A stretch of DNA of 64,000 nt from Pocillopora verrucosa (Eukaryota > Cnidaria > Anthozoa > Scleractinia > Pocilloporidae), in contig NC_089314.1 in the NCBI RefSeq assembly GCF_036669915.1, positions 11,123,665 to 11,187,664 on the forward strand, given 5' to 3'. The notes beneath the pieces were generated by a model, which worked only from the letters and a program-made list of their open reading frames with translations, made no database searches and was not told the origin of the DNA. Below, one piece after another: positions 10,101 to 21,170 of this stretch; positions within the stretch are counted from its first letter, which is position 1; each line of letters opens with the position of its first letter. The translations under genes were made by a program, and so were the position numbers.

Positions 10101-13043
10101 ATTTTTAAGTGCATTTTCTACACAATGTTTCCAAAAAAGATTATGATACAGGATGCCTGTCCTCTTTGTAAACACCACTTTAGGCAGAGGTATTCTATGT
10201 CACCAACATACAACAATGTATCCCTTTGTTAAAGTGAGAAAGGAATGTTGATGAGGTTTACCTATGTCAGAAACACAAAAAAATGGACATTTATTATTCA
10301 TATAATGCAAAAAAATATATATTCCCTGGAGAATTAAAATAGAAGTCGCTACAAAATTTTAGATGAAAGTACTGCAAGTTATCCAATGATAGATTAATTT
10401 TATATGACAACAAAAAGCAAAATGTTGTTCATGGTGACATCATCTGTGTCTCTGTCAGCTGATAGATTTATTTCACATGAATTGAAAAGCAAAATGTTGT
10501 TCATGGTGACATCATCTGTGTCTCTGTCAGCTGATAGATTTATTTCACATGAATTGAAAAGCAAAATGTTGTTCAAGGTGACATCATCTGTGTCTCTGTC
10601 AGCTGATAGATTTATTTCACATGAATTGAAAAGCAAAATGTTGTTCATGGTGACATCATCTGTGCCTCTGTCAGCTGATAGATTTATTTTACATGACAAT
10701 GAAAAGCAAAACGTTGTTCAAGGTGACATCATCTTTGCATCTGTCCTTCCATAGATTTATTTTACTAAACAAAAAGAGAAAAATGTTTTTCACGGTAACA
10801 TCATCTTTGTGTCTGTCCTCAGTTCAATAAATTTATTTTACAAGATAAAAAGAGTAAAATATTATTCTGTGCTCCAACAGATCATAAGTAGAAACAATTA
10901 AAATTCAAGTGTGATGCAGCTTATTACGCAATTGAAGACACATCTATGAGTAAAGGAGTAAGTCTCTAATAAAAGAAACCATGGTGCTGCATTGTTGGGA
11001 GAGTATAACAGGGTAAGAATAATTAGTCAAAGAGTTTCAGAGCTGACATTTCAAGCATTTCCCCTTTGTCAGAGCAAAGGTACATGCACCTACTGTAAGT
11101 ACCTATAAGTCACAGCTTACACAGTGGTTTAAAAAAAGCATTAAAGCCATTGAATTTATTACCTGAACATTATCCTCTGTGACTTCGATCTCAGCTGTGT
11201 ACACATATTGCACTAAAAGTTCAAGTGCACGGCTATCAATTTCACGCATGGTTACTACAGTTTGTCGACTTTCTGACAGCTCCCCAGTGAACATTGCAAA
11301 AAAATAAGGACTAGATGATGCGAGGACAACCCTGTGTGCTGGAATCTCACTTCCTGCCGCTTTCAACAAAACATCACACAGCTGGTTTTGTTCACGCAGG
11401 GTGTTCATTACTTGGAAAGATTTGTTGTGACATTCTGGACTCCTGTAGGGAGGAATCACTACTTTCTCCTCTGGTTGGGGACTTTGTTCTGTTTCTGGGA
11501 GAAAAAAACAAATTTTAGTGAATATTATCAACCCTTACACTCTCAAATTGTGATAGTTAATTCTGCTCTCAAGCTGCTACAAATTTCATCATAAATTAGT
11601 AACGAGAATTGGTGTTAGATCAAGATAGCACCTTCTACCTGATAAGTTTTAGTATTCTCATTACTTGTTTGCTAAACAATGTATGGATGTTATAAGGAGA
11701 AGTTACATGTCAATAATATTTGGGTGTTGAAGGGTTATATGCATGCATTCATTAGTAGGAATCATGGTGGCAGAGAAATTTGTGTCCTAGACTCTAAACT
11801 GAGGGATCTGAAAATTGACCCTTGTCATGTCATTGCATTGTGTTACTAAGCCAGAAAGACATTCTCAGGGTACCTTTTTTCTTCACCAGGATTTTCGTTA
11901 TAAAAATAAAGAATAAAGTAAAGCAACTGCATAATATTCTCTACTGCTGACACTTTTCTCAACCCTTTTACTCCCAAGATCTTATTATCAATTCTCCTTA
12001 TTGTTTGCTACATAATTGTGGTGGTGTTCCTTTGGAGAATTAAGTATTGGATAAACTAAAAATCCCCTATTAACAGTTTATTCTTGTCAACTTGATGTTG
12101 TGTTGGCATTATGCTGATAAATTCTGTTTCACTCAATCAGGGAAGTAAAAGGGTTAAAGAAAACCTGGTACATGGCTTTGTAAAGGACTGTTCTGGCTTT
12201 TTTGAATAATGGATAGGACAAGTTAGTATATACAGGAGTAAACTGATTATTCCTCAAACAGCTGAATCCACTAAACCTGCTTTATTTACTGAGAGGGGAT
12301 CATTGAGCTTGGCCGAAGGCTGAACTCAAGACCAAGGGCACAGTTTTTTCCCATGCAGACAAACGGCTAGACCAGTCAAAACCTTCTTTTTCCTACTGTT
12401 TGCTTTTTCTCTGCTTTGTCACAAACAGCAGCGAACATTTTCAGGAGTATTGTGTATATTGTGTATATTGTTGAAAGCTGGACTACGTTTCCTCCTCGAC
12501 CATGTTAACACCACCGATTATAAGTAAACGGGGTAAAAAAATAAACGTACTCTGCGTAAAATTTTAAGCTAAATCTCAGAGGAAATCAACGCACGAAAAA
12601 TATCACTGGCATTTAAATTTCCATTTTTTGTATTGAAATTTCAAAAACATGGAACATTCCTTGCTTCAGTGATCACAAACACAGATATGAAATCTGCCCA
12701 ATTAAAGCTTCTATATTTGCCCATTGGCGCCGATCGATTAAATGACATAATTTCGTTTACACGATTGAACGAAAACATATTCGGTAAAGAGTAAGCAAAT
12801 TCATACATTTTACGGAAAGTCGACCACACAATTCTCGAAACAATTCAAAAAGTTTGAGAAGAAAATGAAAAAGATCACCGCTTTGCTTTACTGTCATATC
12901 ATTAACAACTAATGTCCAGTGGTAAAAACACTGGCCGCATTTGCGAGTTTCTTCGGTGTTACTAAGAAGATGTTTAGCAAGTGACACTATGATTGTTGAT
13001 ACTCACCAAAGTTAGTTTCCTTCGACACGACAGAAGTATACAT
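7163..13043 (-). CDS. KLHL3: Kelch-like protein 2/3 (BTB-BACK-Kelch Cul3 adaptor)
   Basis: Five coding exons on the minus strand: 13007-13043, 11163-11494, 9783-10055, 8339-8649 and 7163-7982. Borders are GT..AG and phases match, giving 1773 nt and 590 aa (vertebrate KLHL3 is about 587 aa). The start ATG has an in-frame TGA two codons upstream. Exon 2 encodes the BTB domain (CDVLL, PAHRVVLASSSPYF, MFTGELSESRQ). Exons 3-4 encode the BACK domain (NCLGIRAFADMHSC, LMEHVRLPLLSREYLV). Exon 5 alone encodes six kelch repeats (for example LYAVGGYDGASRHCLSSVE). The junction KAIR-SVECYDF matches the KLHL2/KLHL3 pair rather than KLHL20. Family knowledge: these proteins present substrates to Cullin-3 ubiquitin ligase (WNK kinases for vertebrate KLHL3) and bind actin in KLHL2. 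The invertebrate gene is probably the single ancestor of both. No lesions seen. Confidence 0.93.
9011..9306. mobile_element. MITE-like element, TTAACCC family
   Basis: The left end TTAACCCCTTTACGACC is the approximate reverse complement of the right end GGGGTCAAAGGGTAAAGG. The interior includes CTAACAAGGAGGATTTGTCA-like sequence shared loosely with sister copies in the window. Noncoding. Confidence 0.5.
9528..9757. mobile_element. MITE-like element, TTAACCC family
   Basis: The left end carries ACCCTTTAACTCC. The interior has GAATCAAACATTAAGATC and ACTAAAGAAGCTCTTGATTG, both nearly repeated in the copies at 14.8 and 16.4 kb. The right end GTGTCAATGGTTGAGGAATT is a degraded inverted repeat. 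Confidence 0.55.
10390..10860. repeat. 72-bp minisatellite in KLHL2/3 intron 2
   Basis: The unit begins AAAAGCAAAATGTTGTTCAT and contains GTGACATCATCTGTG and TCAGCTGATAGATTTATTT. Starts at about 10413, 10485, 10557 and 10629 are exactly 72 bp apart. Two to three further units (about 10702, 10770, 10841) are increasingly diverged. Because 72 is a multiple of three, open frames appear on both strands, but these are artefacts. The unit includes a TGACATCA motif resembling a CRE/AP-1 site. Confidence 0.9.
11530..11738. mobile_element. MITE-like element, TTAACCC family
   Basis: Begins CAACCCTTACACTCTCAAAT and ends TGGGTGTTGAAGGGTTA, which are imperfect inverted ends. The interior carries TTAGTAACGAGAATTGGTGT and TATAAGGAGAAGTTACATGT. 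Located just upstream of exon 2 of KLHL2/3. Confidence 0.65.
11961..12156. mobile_element. MITE-like element, TTAACCC family, best ends
   Basis: The left end AACCCTTTTACTCCCAAGAT and right end GGGAAGTAAAAGGGTTA are inverted repeats of about 17 bp with one mismatch. About 196 bp long and noncoding, this is the clearest member of the family in the window. Confidence 0.75.
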
Positions 13044-13440
13044 TACTCAAACTGTGCTTTCCTTGATGAATGTAAGCTTTGAAAGCCACTAAATCGTAAA
13101 AAAAAAATTGCCAGAAGATCGAAGCGAGATAAACTTGGTAGCAGTGAATTGTGTACAGATGTTTGAATTCGATCGAGAGAAAAGTTAACAAAAGATTGAT
13201 TTCTCCATGACATCAAATCTGTGCTTTTTCCCAGCTTTCTGTGATTTGTTCTGAAGATCACACAAGATTACACCGTATTCCAAAATACAAGATGTTCCAA
13301 AACAAATATTTGAACTTGAGTTTCCACTGCAGTTACTTGAAGACACTTTCTTAACGGCTCGGTTACTCAGCATCCACTGGTAGTATTTGTCAGGGGAGGG
13401 GAGAGGAACGCGGTCCATCGCAGGTTTATAAGAGAAGGCT
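13044..13440 (-). promoter_or_regulatory. Probable KLHL2/3 5' leader and promoter
   Basis: This lies directly upstream of the KLHL2/3 start codon. It contains a TTATAAA-like element on the minus strand near 13424-13433. A 77-codon open frame starts at 13418 (context GCGATGG) and ends at 13185, before the main start, so it could be an upstream ORF if transcription begins further out. No transcript evidence is available. Confidence 0.35.
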
Positions 13441-13924
13441 CATTTTGCCGGATTTTTCTATATTATCATTCTTTCTCATTGTATTTTTATATTTTTTTAA
13501 GGTGATTCCTAAGAAAAAAAAAAAAGCTACCGAAACTTTTTAAAAAACTTTTCCTAAATGACCCCTACCAATGTCTGTTTCGAAAAAAATACAATTTAAA
13601 AGATAGGTCACCGTGCTTTTTTAAGAAAGATGATGAGCAAAACTTACCCCACTCATGCCTGTTCTGGCACTAATCAAAACTATAACAAAATTCTCGAACG
13701 TAATTGGTTATCACCAGCCCGATTTGAGCACTAATAGGTTAGTGTACGCGTCATAAGTTGTAAAGTCATGCTTGGAAAGTGTAATAGGCCAGTTAAAGGG
13801 ACAGTTAACACGTCATGCTTATCTAAGTGGACAGATCGCGTCATGTGCGCTCGCTATTGCCTCGCATTTCGCTGAGTTAACTAATGGATTTTTCCATGAA
13901 AACGTATAACCGATGTCTAGTTTC

Positions 13925-14065
13925 CTTCCCAAATTTTGTCATAGTTTTGATTAATTGGACTGATTGATTAACAGGACTTCGTGTCGTACAATTCGGTCTG
14001 TAATCATACGAGTGATTAACAAAATCGGACGACCACGAAGCGGGAGTCCGATTTGTCAATCACGA
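13925..14065. repeat. Hairpin-type inverted repeat
   Basis: TGATTAACAAAATCGGAC and GTCCGATTTGTCAATCACG are inverted arms around 14010-14065. The outer part (GTCGTACAATTCGGTCTGTA) resembles the hairpin element at 61.4 kb, so both probably belong to one MITE family. Confidence 0.5.
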
Positions 14066-14794
14066 AAAAAAAAACCTTAATAGGTAGAAAGTCACGAGCG
14101 TATGGAACAATATATCTTTGTAAAAAAATTACGCAATTTTAAACGAAATCGACTCAAAACGTTCCCTCTGAGTTTTAATTTCGAGGTTATAATTTACATC
14201 ATCGAGTGACGGGCTTTGAGCACGGTTTTAGCCATATCTTTTTTTCCCCTCGAATGTTTTTTAGTCCTCTTATTTAAATGGAACAATTTGTACAACAAAA
14301 TTATGCAACAAAAAAATATAGGTCGCTTTTTCTGCGGAAAATGGACACAGGGTGCGGTTAAGTCTAAAATGTTTTGCGAACTCTTATAAATGAAATGAAT
14401 TGAACCTAAATTGCGAGCATGGGAACTTCAAAGGGGGCTAGCATAGTTTAGTTTCTAGTATAATTGAGACCTTTTCACTCAGATTACCACCCTCCTCTCT
14501 GCCTGCAGAGGTCTTAGGGTTGAGAAGAGGAGTGTGCAAGGAGGGGGGAGGGGGGAGGGCTCTGGGGGAAGTGGGTGGGGAGAAAACAATTCCTTTTACA
14601 CCATTTTGTCTTAAAGCAGTTCCACTCCCATTCCATTGAGAGGGATTCATAGTGATATTAGCTCAAACCTTATTTTGCTCATGAAAAAGTAATCCAATTT
14701 TATCACTTCAGCCCCTTCTATAAGCTAACTGTAATAAATTCAGTGGTCAGATTCCAATTTTGTAACGAAAGAAACTGTCAGTCCTCCACTTGAT

Positions 14795-14998
14795 GAAAAC
14801 ATTAACTGGGATCTAATTTTCCCCACAGGATCACTTCTCTTGAATCAAACATTAAGGTCTTTAGGATTAGAAGAATTAATGCAAACTAAAGAAGCTTGCG
14901 ATTGTACATAAATTTTCCTTGTGAGTAGCATAGGAAGTGTATAAGGAGCAGTATGGAAACTGTAGTCATTGACGTGAGGGGGTAATGGGATTAAGGTA
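14795..14998. mobile_element. Diverged TTAACCC-family element
   Basis: It shares GAATCAAACATTAAGGTC and AACTAAAGAAGCTTGCGATT with the copies at 9.5 and 16.4 kb. The termini are degraded. Confidence 0.45.
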
Positions 14999-15671
14999 GT
15001 TTAGATCTTTCTCCCCAAACCAGGTAAGCAAGGGTAAAGAAGGAAAAGACTTAGAGATACATATGCTATGGATCTTATATTTCTATTTACTAGTAACATG
15101 AAGACATGGCCCAAACTACTTCAATTCTTCTTCTTTGACACTGAACTTAAAACAAAACTGACACAACTAGCAAATATCATGTTTTTAAATTACATTGACA
15201 GGTAAGCAAGGGTAAAAAAGGAAAATACTTAGAGATACATTTGAGATACACAAAATATAATCAAAACACACCATGTGCAGAATGACAATTTTCCATAACT
15301 TGAGGAGTACTATCCTTTTCTAGTAACAAAGACCATTAATAGCAACAGCCAGCCTTTATCATCATCATCATCAGTCTAAAATTGGTAAATGTAATTTTAT
15401 ACAACCCAAGAAACTTTCTGCCTTTAACCACTTGTATTTCCATCCACTGCTCCACTCTGATATCTTCCTCAAAAATAGTAATGCAAGATAATCTAAGGCA
15501 GTGGCAGATCTAGGGGAGGGGCCATGGGGTCCTAGGGCCCCCCCCCCTTATATTGGATAAAAAAATCACAGAAGAAAGAAAAGTTGGCAGGGCAAGGGAC
15601 AAAAAACCCAGGCACCCCTCTTGACTCAAGCTCAAGGTAAGGTAAGTCTGAGATAAGAAGTGTTAGCAAGG

Positions 15672-17990
15672 CTATTTTGGTCTGCTAGCAAGCATTTCTC
15701 TAATATTATCTTCATGTTCTTTGACACTTCTTTGAAGATATTCTTTATTAGCCTGTAGAGAAATAGGGAAAAACTACAGGTTAGTATACAGATACAGTAT
15801 GGAATACATTTTATTGATCAGTCCCATTAGGGTTTTTCAGAATCAATTTACTAGGCAAGAATAGTAGAAAATATAAAAAATATATATAAAAATATATTAA
15901 AATCAGTGATAGTGTTTTGCAATTTTGCAAACAAGCAGATGCATTGTTGACTATCTAAACACTAAGTGCAACTAATTTCAACTTCAGCTTTCTTCTTGAA
16001 ACATGGAATAGATGGAGAGTCTCTTGTCTGACCAGTTAGACTATTCCATGATTCTACTGCTCTGTAGAAGAATGAATGCTGAGCAGTCACTGCGTGACAT
16101 TTGGGAAGGCTAACTTGATCTCTATTTCTAGTGTAGTACTCGTGCATTTCTGAGTGCACTGTGAGCTTTGAACTTAAATAGCTGGGTGTCAGACCCATCA
16201 GAAATTTGTAAATCACAGCAGTGTCATGCAAGTGCAACTGTTCTTGTACAGAGTAAGAACCACAAGAGAATTTTCATTATTAAGTACAGGGTGTAAAGGC
16301 CAAGATCCAAATAGATAATATTGCAAATTTAACAACTTGCTGAAGCCAACTGGGAATACATGCCTCCTCCCTGCCTCAAGTTTCTTCATGTTTATTAAAT
16401 GCTATCCCTTAACCCCTCAACCCATAAGAGTAACTAGCATCTAATTTCTCCATACAAAACCACTCCTGAATCACAAATGAAGGTCGCGAGAATTGAGGAG
16501 ATAATCACAGAGTAACCTAAGAAGCTTTTGATTATCAAACAAATTCTCCTGGTCAGCACCTTTGGAAATGTATGGAGAACAGTGCGGAGAAAATCATTAT
16601 TGAAGATAGAGTGTCAAGAGTTAATGAATATTATTTCTAGAAGTGTTTTTTTGTCCACAGTTCCCACATTGAACTGAGATTTTGTGGAGAATATAATTAA
16701 AGAACATGGAACAAGGAGGAGAACTGACAAAAGATTCGACCCACATGTGATACCTAGTTAGTAATAAACTTTTAACTGACAAGTCCACCATATTAAATTC
16801 TGTTCTTCACTATAAAAATATTTTACATTTTTGCACCAAACATGTGCAACTTCACCCTTTCACTCCAGAGATCTACATATAAATTCTCTCTACTGTACAC
16901 TATATGTTTCTTTTGATTTTAATTCTGATGTTAAATCAATTAAAGTCTCCTTTTTGATTTCCTTATTACCTTCCTGCTCAACAAATGTATGCATATTGTA
17001 ATGAGAAATTCCTTGTTGGTCGCTCCTGGGAGTGAAAGGAGTTCATATTGAGAAGACACTAAAAAGTATGCCAGCGAAGATGTACTGTACCTCAATGCTT
17101 TTGATCTTCTCTTCATTGCTTTGGAGTTTCTGAACAAGGTCCTTTCTGATATCTGATACGGGCTGGAGAACAAACCTGTCAAAAGTTGTCAATAAATTAA
17201 ATTTGGAAACCCATAAGGCTACCAGAGAGAAAGGAGATTCACAGTGACATCTGAAAGTGATGAGGCATTCATACCCTTTCTGATGGGGGTGACAAAACGA
17301 CGGCCAAATACAGCACCCAATCTCTGTTTATAACAGAGGAAGATGTTAAGAGCCCCTAAGAAACTAAACATTGAGTTTGACAACCTATTGGTCATTGTAT
17401 TCAGAACCACCTATTATGGTGCTCAAAATGCTGTTTAAGTGTTAAAATTATGCTAAAATGGAAAGAATTCCCTGTCTTCACAATTTCCATATACATGCGC
17501 ATGAAGATGGAGACAGCAGCTTTTTTTAACACTTTAAAATCCTAACATCATGAAAACAGCCACGATAAAACTTACATTCTTCCTACTGCTTCATAAGTGG
17601 GTGTATGAGAGGGTAATGAAGCTAATTCTTGGTCCGTTAATTTGGAATGAGCCATGTTCCTTCGAAGTTGCAAAATTTGACCTTCTGCCACCTTGACACG
17701 TTGCGTGGTCTCAATCATTTTTTCTTGGAGTTCTTGGAAGGCCTACAGATCAATTGAAATACCGTTAATAGGGAATGAATGCTCAATATGAAGTTTTCTC
17801 TTATGAGAGAAGAAACCGAGAGACTTAAGGAATAATAACATTTGCCCCCCACCATAAACGATAATTTTAAGGATTTGTGGAACTTTTGAATCCACCTATT
17901 TTCCTAAAATGTTACTTATAAGGTTATGGTCAAAAATGAGAATATAGATGCATTTACCTTTCGTAGTTCTTGATCAAATGTAGTCGCCAT
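15672..17990 (-). CDS. PFDN1: Prefoldin subunit 1
   Basis: Four exons on the minus strand: 17958-17990, 17576-17742, 17091-17175 and 15672-15752. They join in phase to 366 nt and 121 aa; the human protein is 122 aa. The protein starts MATTFDQELRKAFQELQEKM, has the SHTPTYEAVGRMFVLQP core typical of beta-type prefoldin subunits, and ends with a second coiled coil (SVKEHEDNIREMLASRPK). Two coiled-coil arms flanking a beta hairpin are as expected. Family knowledge: PFDN1 is one of four beta subunits of the hexameric prefoldin chaperone, which passes nascent actin and tubulin to the CCT chaperonin in the cytosol. The start codon lies in CAAGATGGCGAC. The gene is head-to-head with FAM185A. Introns carry a LINE fragment and MITE-like elements. 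Confidence 0.94.
15962..16340 (-). mobile_element. C-terminal fragment of a non-LTR reverse transcriptase in a PFDN1 intron
   Basis: The minus strand encodes about 110 codons resembling the C-terminal tail of LINE RT proteins: LHLHDTAVIYKFLMGLTPSY, then EYYTRNRDQVSLPK, then SFFYRAVESWNSLTG and a Lys-rich end at a stop. Catalytic RT motifs are absent. It is a 5'-truncated insertion inside the last PFDN1 intron, on the same strand as PFDN1. Confidence 0.75.
16409..16624. mobile_element. MITE-like element, TTAACCC family
   Basis: Starts TTAACCCCTCAACCC and ends GTGTCAAGAGTTAA. The interior shares ACCTAAGAAGCTTTTGATTA with sister copies. Located in PFDN1 intron 3. Confidence 0.55.
16852..17043. 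mobile_element. MITE-like element, TTAACCC family
   Basis: Left end TCACCCTTTCACTCCAGAGA, right end CTGGGAGTGAAAGGAGTTCA. About 190 bp, just downstream of PFDN1 exon 3 in gene orientation. Confidence 0.6.
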
Positions 17991-18162
17991 CTTGGAAATA
18001 AACGTAACCGCGCAGGGCCTGACGACTAAATCTGTGTGTGTGCGCTGAACTAAGGTACCGCCGAATTGGCTCAAAATCCAATATGGCGGGTTTACTCAAA
18101 TCTCCTCGACGAAGGTAGAGGGTTGCATAATTTTATTTGAAGGATTATTAAAGGCTTTCGAG
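17991..18162. promoter_or_regulatory. Bidirectional promoter between PFDN1 and FAM185A
   Basis: Only 172 bp separate the two start codons, which face away from each other. The interval is GC-richer than its surroundings. It contains CCAATATGGCGGG (a CCAAT-like box fused to a GGCGGG-type element). A YY1-like CCAAGATGGCGAC overlaps the PFDN1 start on the minus strand. No TATA box is obvious. A shared promoter is inferred from spacing and motifs. Confidence 0.6.
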
Positions 18163-20858
18163 ATGTTTAGGGTCGAAAAGCTGCTTAAATATGTAACCAG
18201 AGCGACAAATTGTTTGAATCGTCGGCAAATTCGCGGCAAAACTCAAGATGTATTCGCATGGAAGATGGACGCCTCCTCGAAAGATACCCCTTTCATTGTT
18301 GTACAGAGCCCGTACACTGTAAAAATACAGCCAGTGAATCCTATGGAATATATAGAGAACGTAGATACTGATGGTCAGTCTGTGAAAGGAAATGTTTACT
18401 TAGAAACAGACGATGAGGGCGATCTTGCACCAGATTTAAAGAATTCATTTATGAAGGATATTAATTTCAACGTGACACCCGTCAGCTCCAATTCCAAGGA
18501 CTATTTGGAGGTAAAAAAGGTTAAGAAAAGTGTTTTAAAAGAGGAATAATACAATGCGAATAAATTTTCCCATTTCATGCGAGGCATTTGTAATGTAGTA
18601 CACTTGGTTGCACTATTCAACATTAGGCTATTTACTTGCAGGTAGCTTTTCCAATCCTATCCCATCAAACGCGCGCCTGTGCAACACGTCCTACTTAGGT
18701 TGAAACAAAATTCTCAATATGTAGAGTTCATATAATGAAGTGATTATTGACTGAGTTTTCTCAGGCCAAACAGCAAACTAAGTGGCCCTCTTTTATGACA
18801 TCAAGCCAGATATTTTCTTGTCCAGCCCTCCCATTTGGTCAATAGGTACTTGTACGAACTGTTTCTTGATATTTTTCCAAATTGGGATATCAAATGGACC
18901 CAATGATTAAATTTCATGATTTCCTTTTGAAGGTAACATGCTCAGAACAACAACAATACCAGTACCCTACAAAGAACATCACCCTGCACTTTCAAGTTCC
19001 TGCTGCATGTGGTGTTGATATTAATGTGAGGGGTGATGCCAGCATTGATATCAAAGACTTAGAAGGTGGACCCTTTGAAATGGTGACTAATCAAGGTGCA
19101 TGCTGCTTGAAGAATCTGAAGGGATCAAGTTTGAGAGCTTCATCAAACTATGGTGACATCATATGTCAGTCTCAGTTGCTGTTTGAACATGGATTTTTAG
19201 AAACTAAGAAGAAAGGGAAGATATCTGTGAAAAAGTTACAAGGGAAGGAATTTAATTTAAAAACAGAGCATGGAGATGTTGATGTTGGAGCTACCTATCT
19301 CCTAAAGGCCAAATTTGCATCTAAAAGTGGTTGTATTAAATTAGGAGATGTGCATGGTGAGTTCAGTCTTACAATGTAGAGCCCTTGTGATGGGATGAGG
19401 TTTGAAGAAGGGAAGGAATGAACACAAATATGTTGAGGAACACTGGTTCCAAATTAATAGGGGTTACTGCACTAGTTTCTGAGTTGTAGGCTGTAATGTT
19501 GCAATGATCACCTCAGTTCATTTGGCAACATGGTGATAAATGTGTTTTTAATATCACTCAGGGAAACAGATTAAAATGTGTGGCAGCATTGATTAATCAA
19601 AGAATTGGTGTATTTTGAGCCACCTTAAATCAAAGCATCCCTGTAGGAGAGAGGTAAATCCTCATGCACAGACATTCTGTGTCTTGTCAAATGTGCCCTC
19701 AGGTTTTTTCCAATCAGATCCTTCCTTGCAGGTTTTACTGAGATTCGTGCTGAGGATGGAAACATATCAATTGGTTCAACTTCTGGTCAATTGGAAGCTT
19801 TTACAGGAAGAGGCAGCATAGATGTAAACTTATCTCAACATGAGGATGTAGTGCTAAACACAAATGAAGGTAAAGCATGTTGAAGCTGAATCATTGTGTA
19901 TTTTTGAGTGCCAGTTGTACTAAACAAATAAGTTGATCATTCTGAATGAACATAGTATTTTACATGGAGGTAGACCCTCCAAATTATGTTGTTGAAAATT
20001 ATTTTTAATGCTCATACCAGTCTTACAAATTTTGTTGTTCTACACATTCTTATGTGATTATCAAGCAACTATCCCCATCACAAAACCCTTACTGAGTATA
20101 GAGTGGGATGAGCTATGAATGTAGAGAGACATGGTGTATTAAATGTCAAATTTAAAAATCTTAAATTAACTTTTCATTCATTGAGTACCCAACCAAATTT
20201 GGCCAAAAAAAAATCTAAAAAGTCTTGGCATTAAATATGATTGTCTGGTTTTAGTACTAGTTGTACACTCACAATTAATCAAAGAGTTCTTAAGCTGAAG
20301 ATACAATCAGGATCAAAATTACTTTGCAAATTGTGTTTGAACAGTTAATTGTAGGAGTTGAAGAACGCTACTTTTTGCACCGCACTATGAATCATTGATA
20401 AAACCCCCTCTCCTCCATTCAATGTTGCTTGTTAGTAGCTAAAAGATCAAGTGAATCACTGTGTGACAATGTTTTGGGGGGACAGGGGGAGAATCAGTTA
20501 TTTAAAGAATGACAAAAGAGATACAAATGAAGTAACAAGGAGTTGAAAAGGTTAGTGTCAACAATTTTGTCCCAAATGTAGATTTTTGCTCTTAAATTCA
20601 GGAGACATTACCGTCAAGTGTTTGCAGGAATCGTTTTCTTCAGAGTTCTTGGTGAGGTCAAAACATATTCACGTCGATTCAAACATTGACGTTGTCATCG
20701 ACAAAGAACGTGCAGAAGGGAACTTTACCGTCATGACGGGAGAACTTAACAAAAAAGACAAGAAGGAGGAAGGGGTAAAAACGATCAAAGCGGAAGCAAA
20801 ACTTGGAACTGTGAAGTTTGAGAAGGAAGACTGGTTTAGTTCTCTCAAATTGAGTTAA
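18163..20858 (+). CDS. FAM185A: FAM185A-like protein (DUF4097 beta-helix type)
   Basis: Four exons on the plus strand: 18163-18510, 18933-19356, 19732-19869 and 20602-20858. All have GT..AG borders and compatible phases, giving 1167 nt and 388 aa; human FAM185A is about 392 aa. The first 25 residues are rich in Arg, Lys and hydrophobics without acidic clusters (MFRVEKLLKYVTRATNCLNR), which suits a mitochondrial presequence. Residues from about 115 on form repeated strand-turn units (VDINVRGDASIDIKDLEGG, LKTEHGDVDVG, IRAEDGNISIGSTSGQLEA), the pattern of DUF4097/adhesin-like beta-solenoids. The biochemical role is not established to my knowledge. It shares a short divergent promoter with PFDN1. 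No lesion seen. The mitochondrial location is inference. Confidence 0.88.
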
Positions 20859-21170
20859 TATGATTGTGGAATGAACTGGGAATTTACAGCAGTAAATTAA
20901 TTGGTACAATAAGTAATGTTCTGACTTTTTTTTTATCCCTGGAATGGTTACAAACCGAATTGGACTCCACTCGGTGTCATTACCAATTAATCATAAAATT
21001 TACAATTTCCGAGGAAAGAAGATTAGTCAAGTCATGAAAAAAAGAGAAAATTTGTATCAAAAGACTGACAAAGGAGGCGTAAATGTTTCTGTTCCTATGA
21101 TGATTAAAACCCAGGTTGTGATTGGTTGAATTAAACTATAACTTTGAAAGTGATTGGTTGATTTAAATTA
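20859..21170. other. FAM185A 3' flank
   Basis: No gene. It holds FAM185A 3' sequence, a fragment resembling the ends of the hairpin MITE at 61.4 kb (near 20945-20990), and tandem-like GTGATTGGTT motifs around 21117-21190 leading into the duplicated segment. Confidence 0.5.

Larger units (their letters stand above)
13441..15671. other. Intergenic between KLHL2/3 and PFDN1
   Basis: No gene recognised. Contents include a hairpin repeat at about 13.93-14.06 kb and G-rich runs near 14535-14580. There is one diverged TTAACCC-family element, a short (ATC)n run at 15357-15375, and a GC-rich stretch at about 15500-15550 that resembles a transposon end. Confidence 0.6.

Noticed and set aside
10404-10754. 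Long open frames on both strands over the 72-bp array
   Set aside because: The period is a multiple of three, so any stop-free unit yields a long frame. It lies inside a KLHL2/3 intron.
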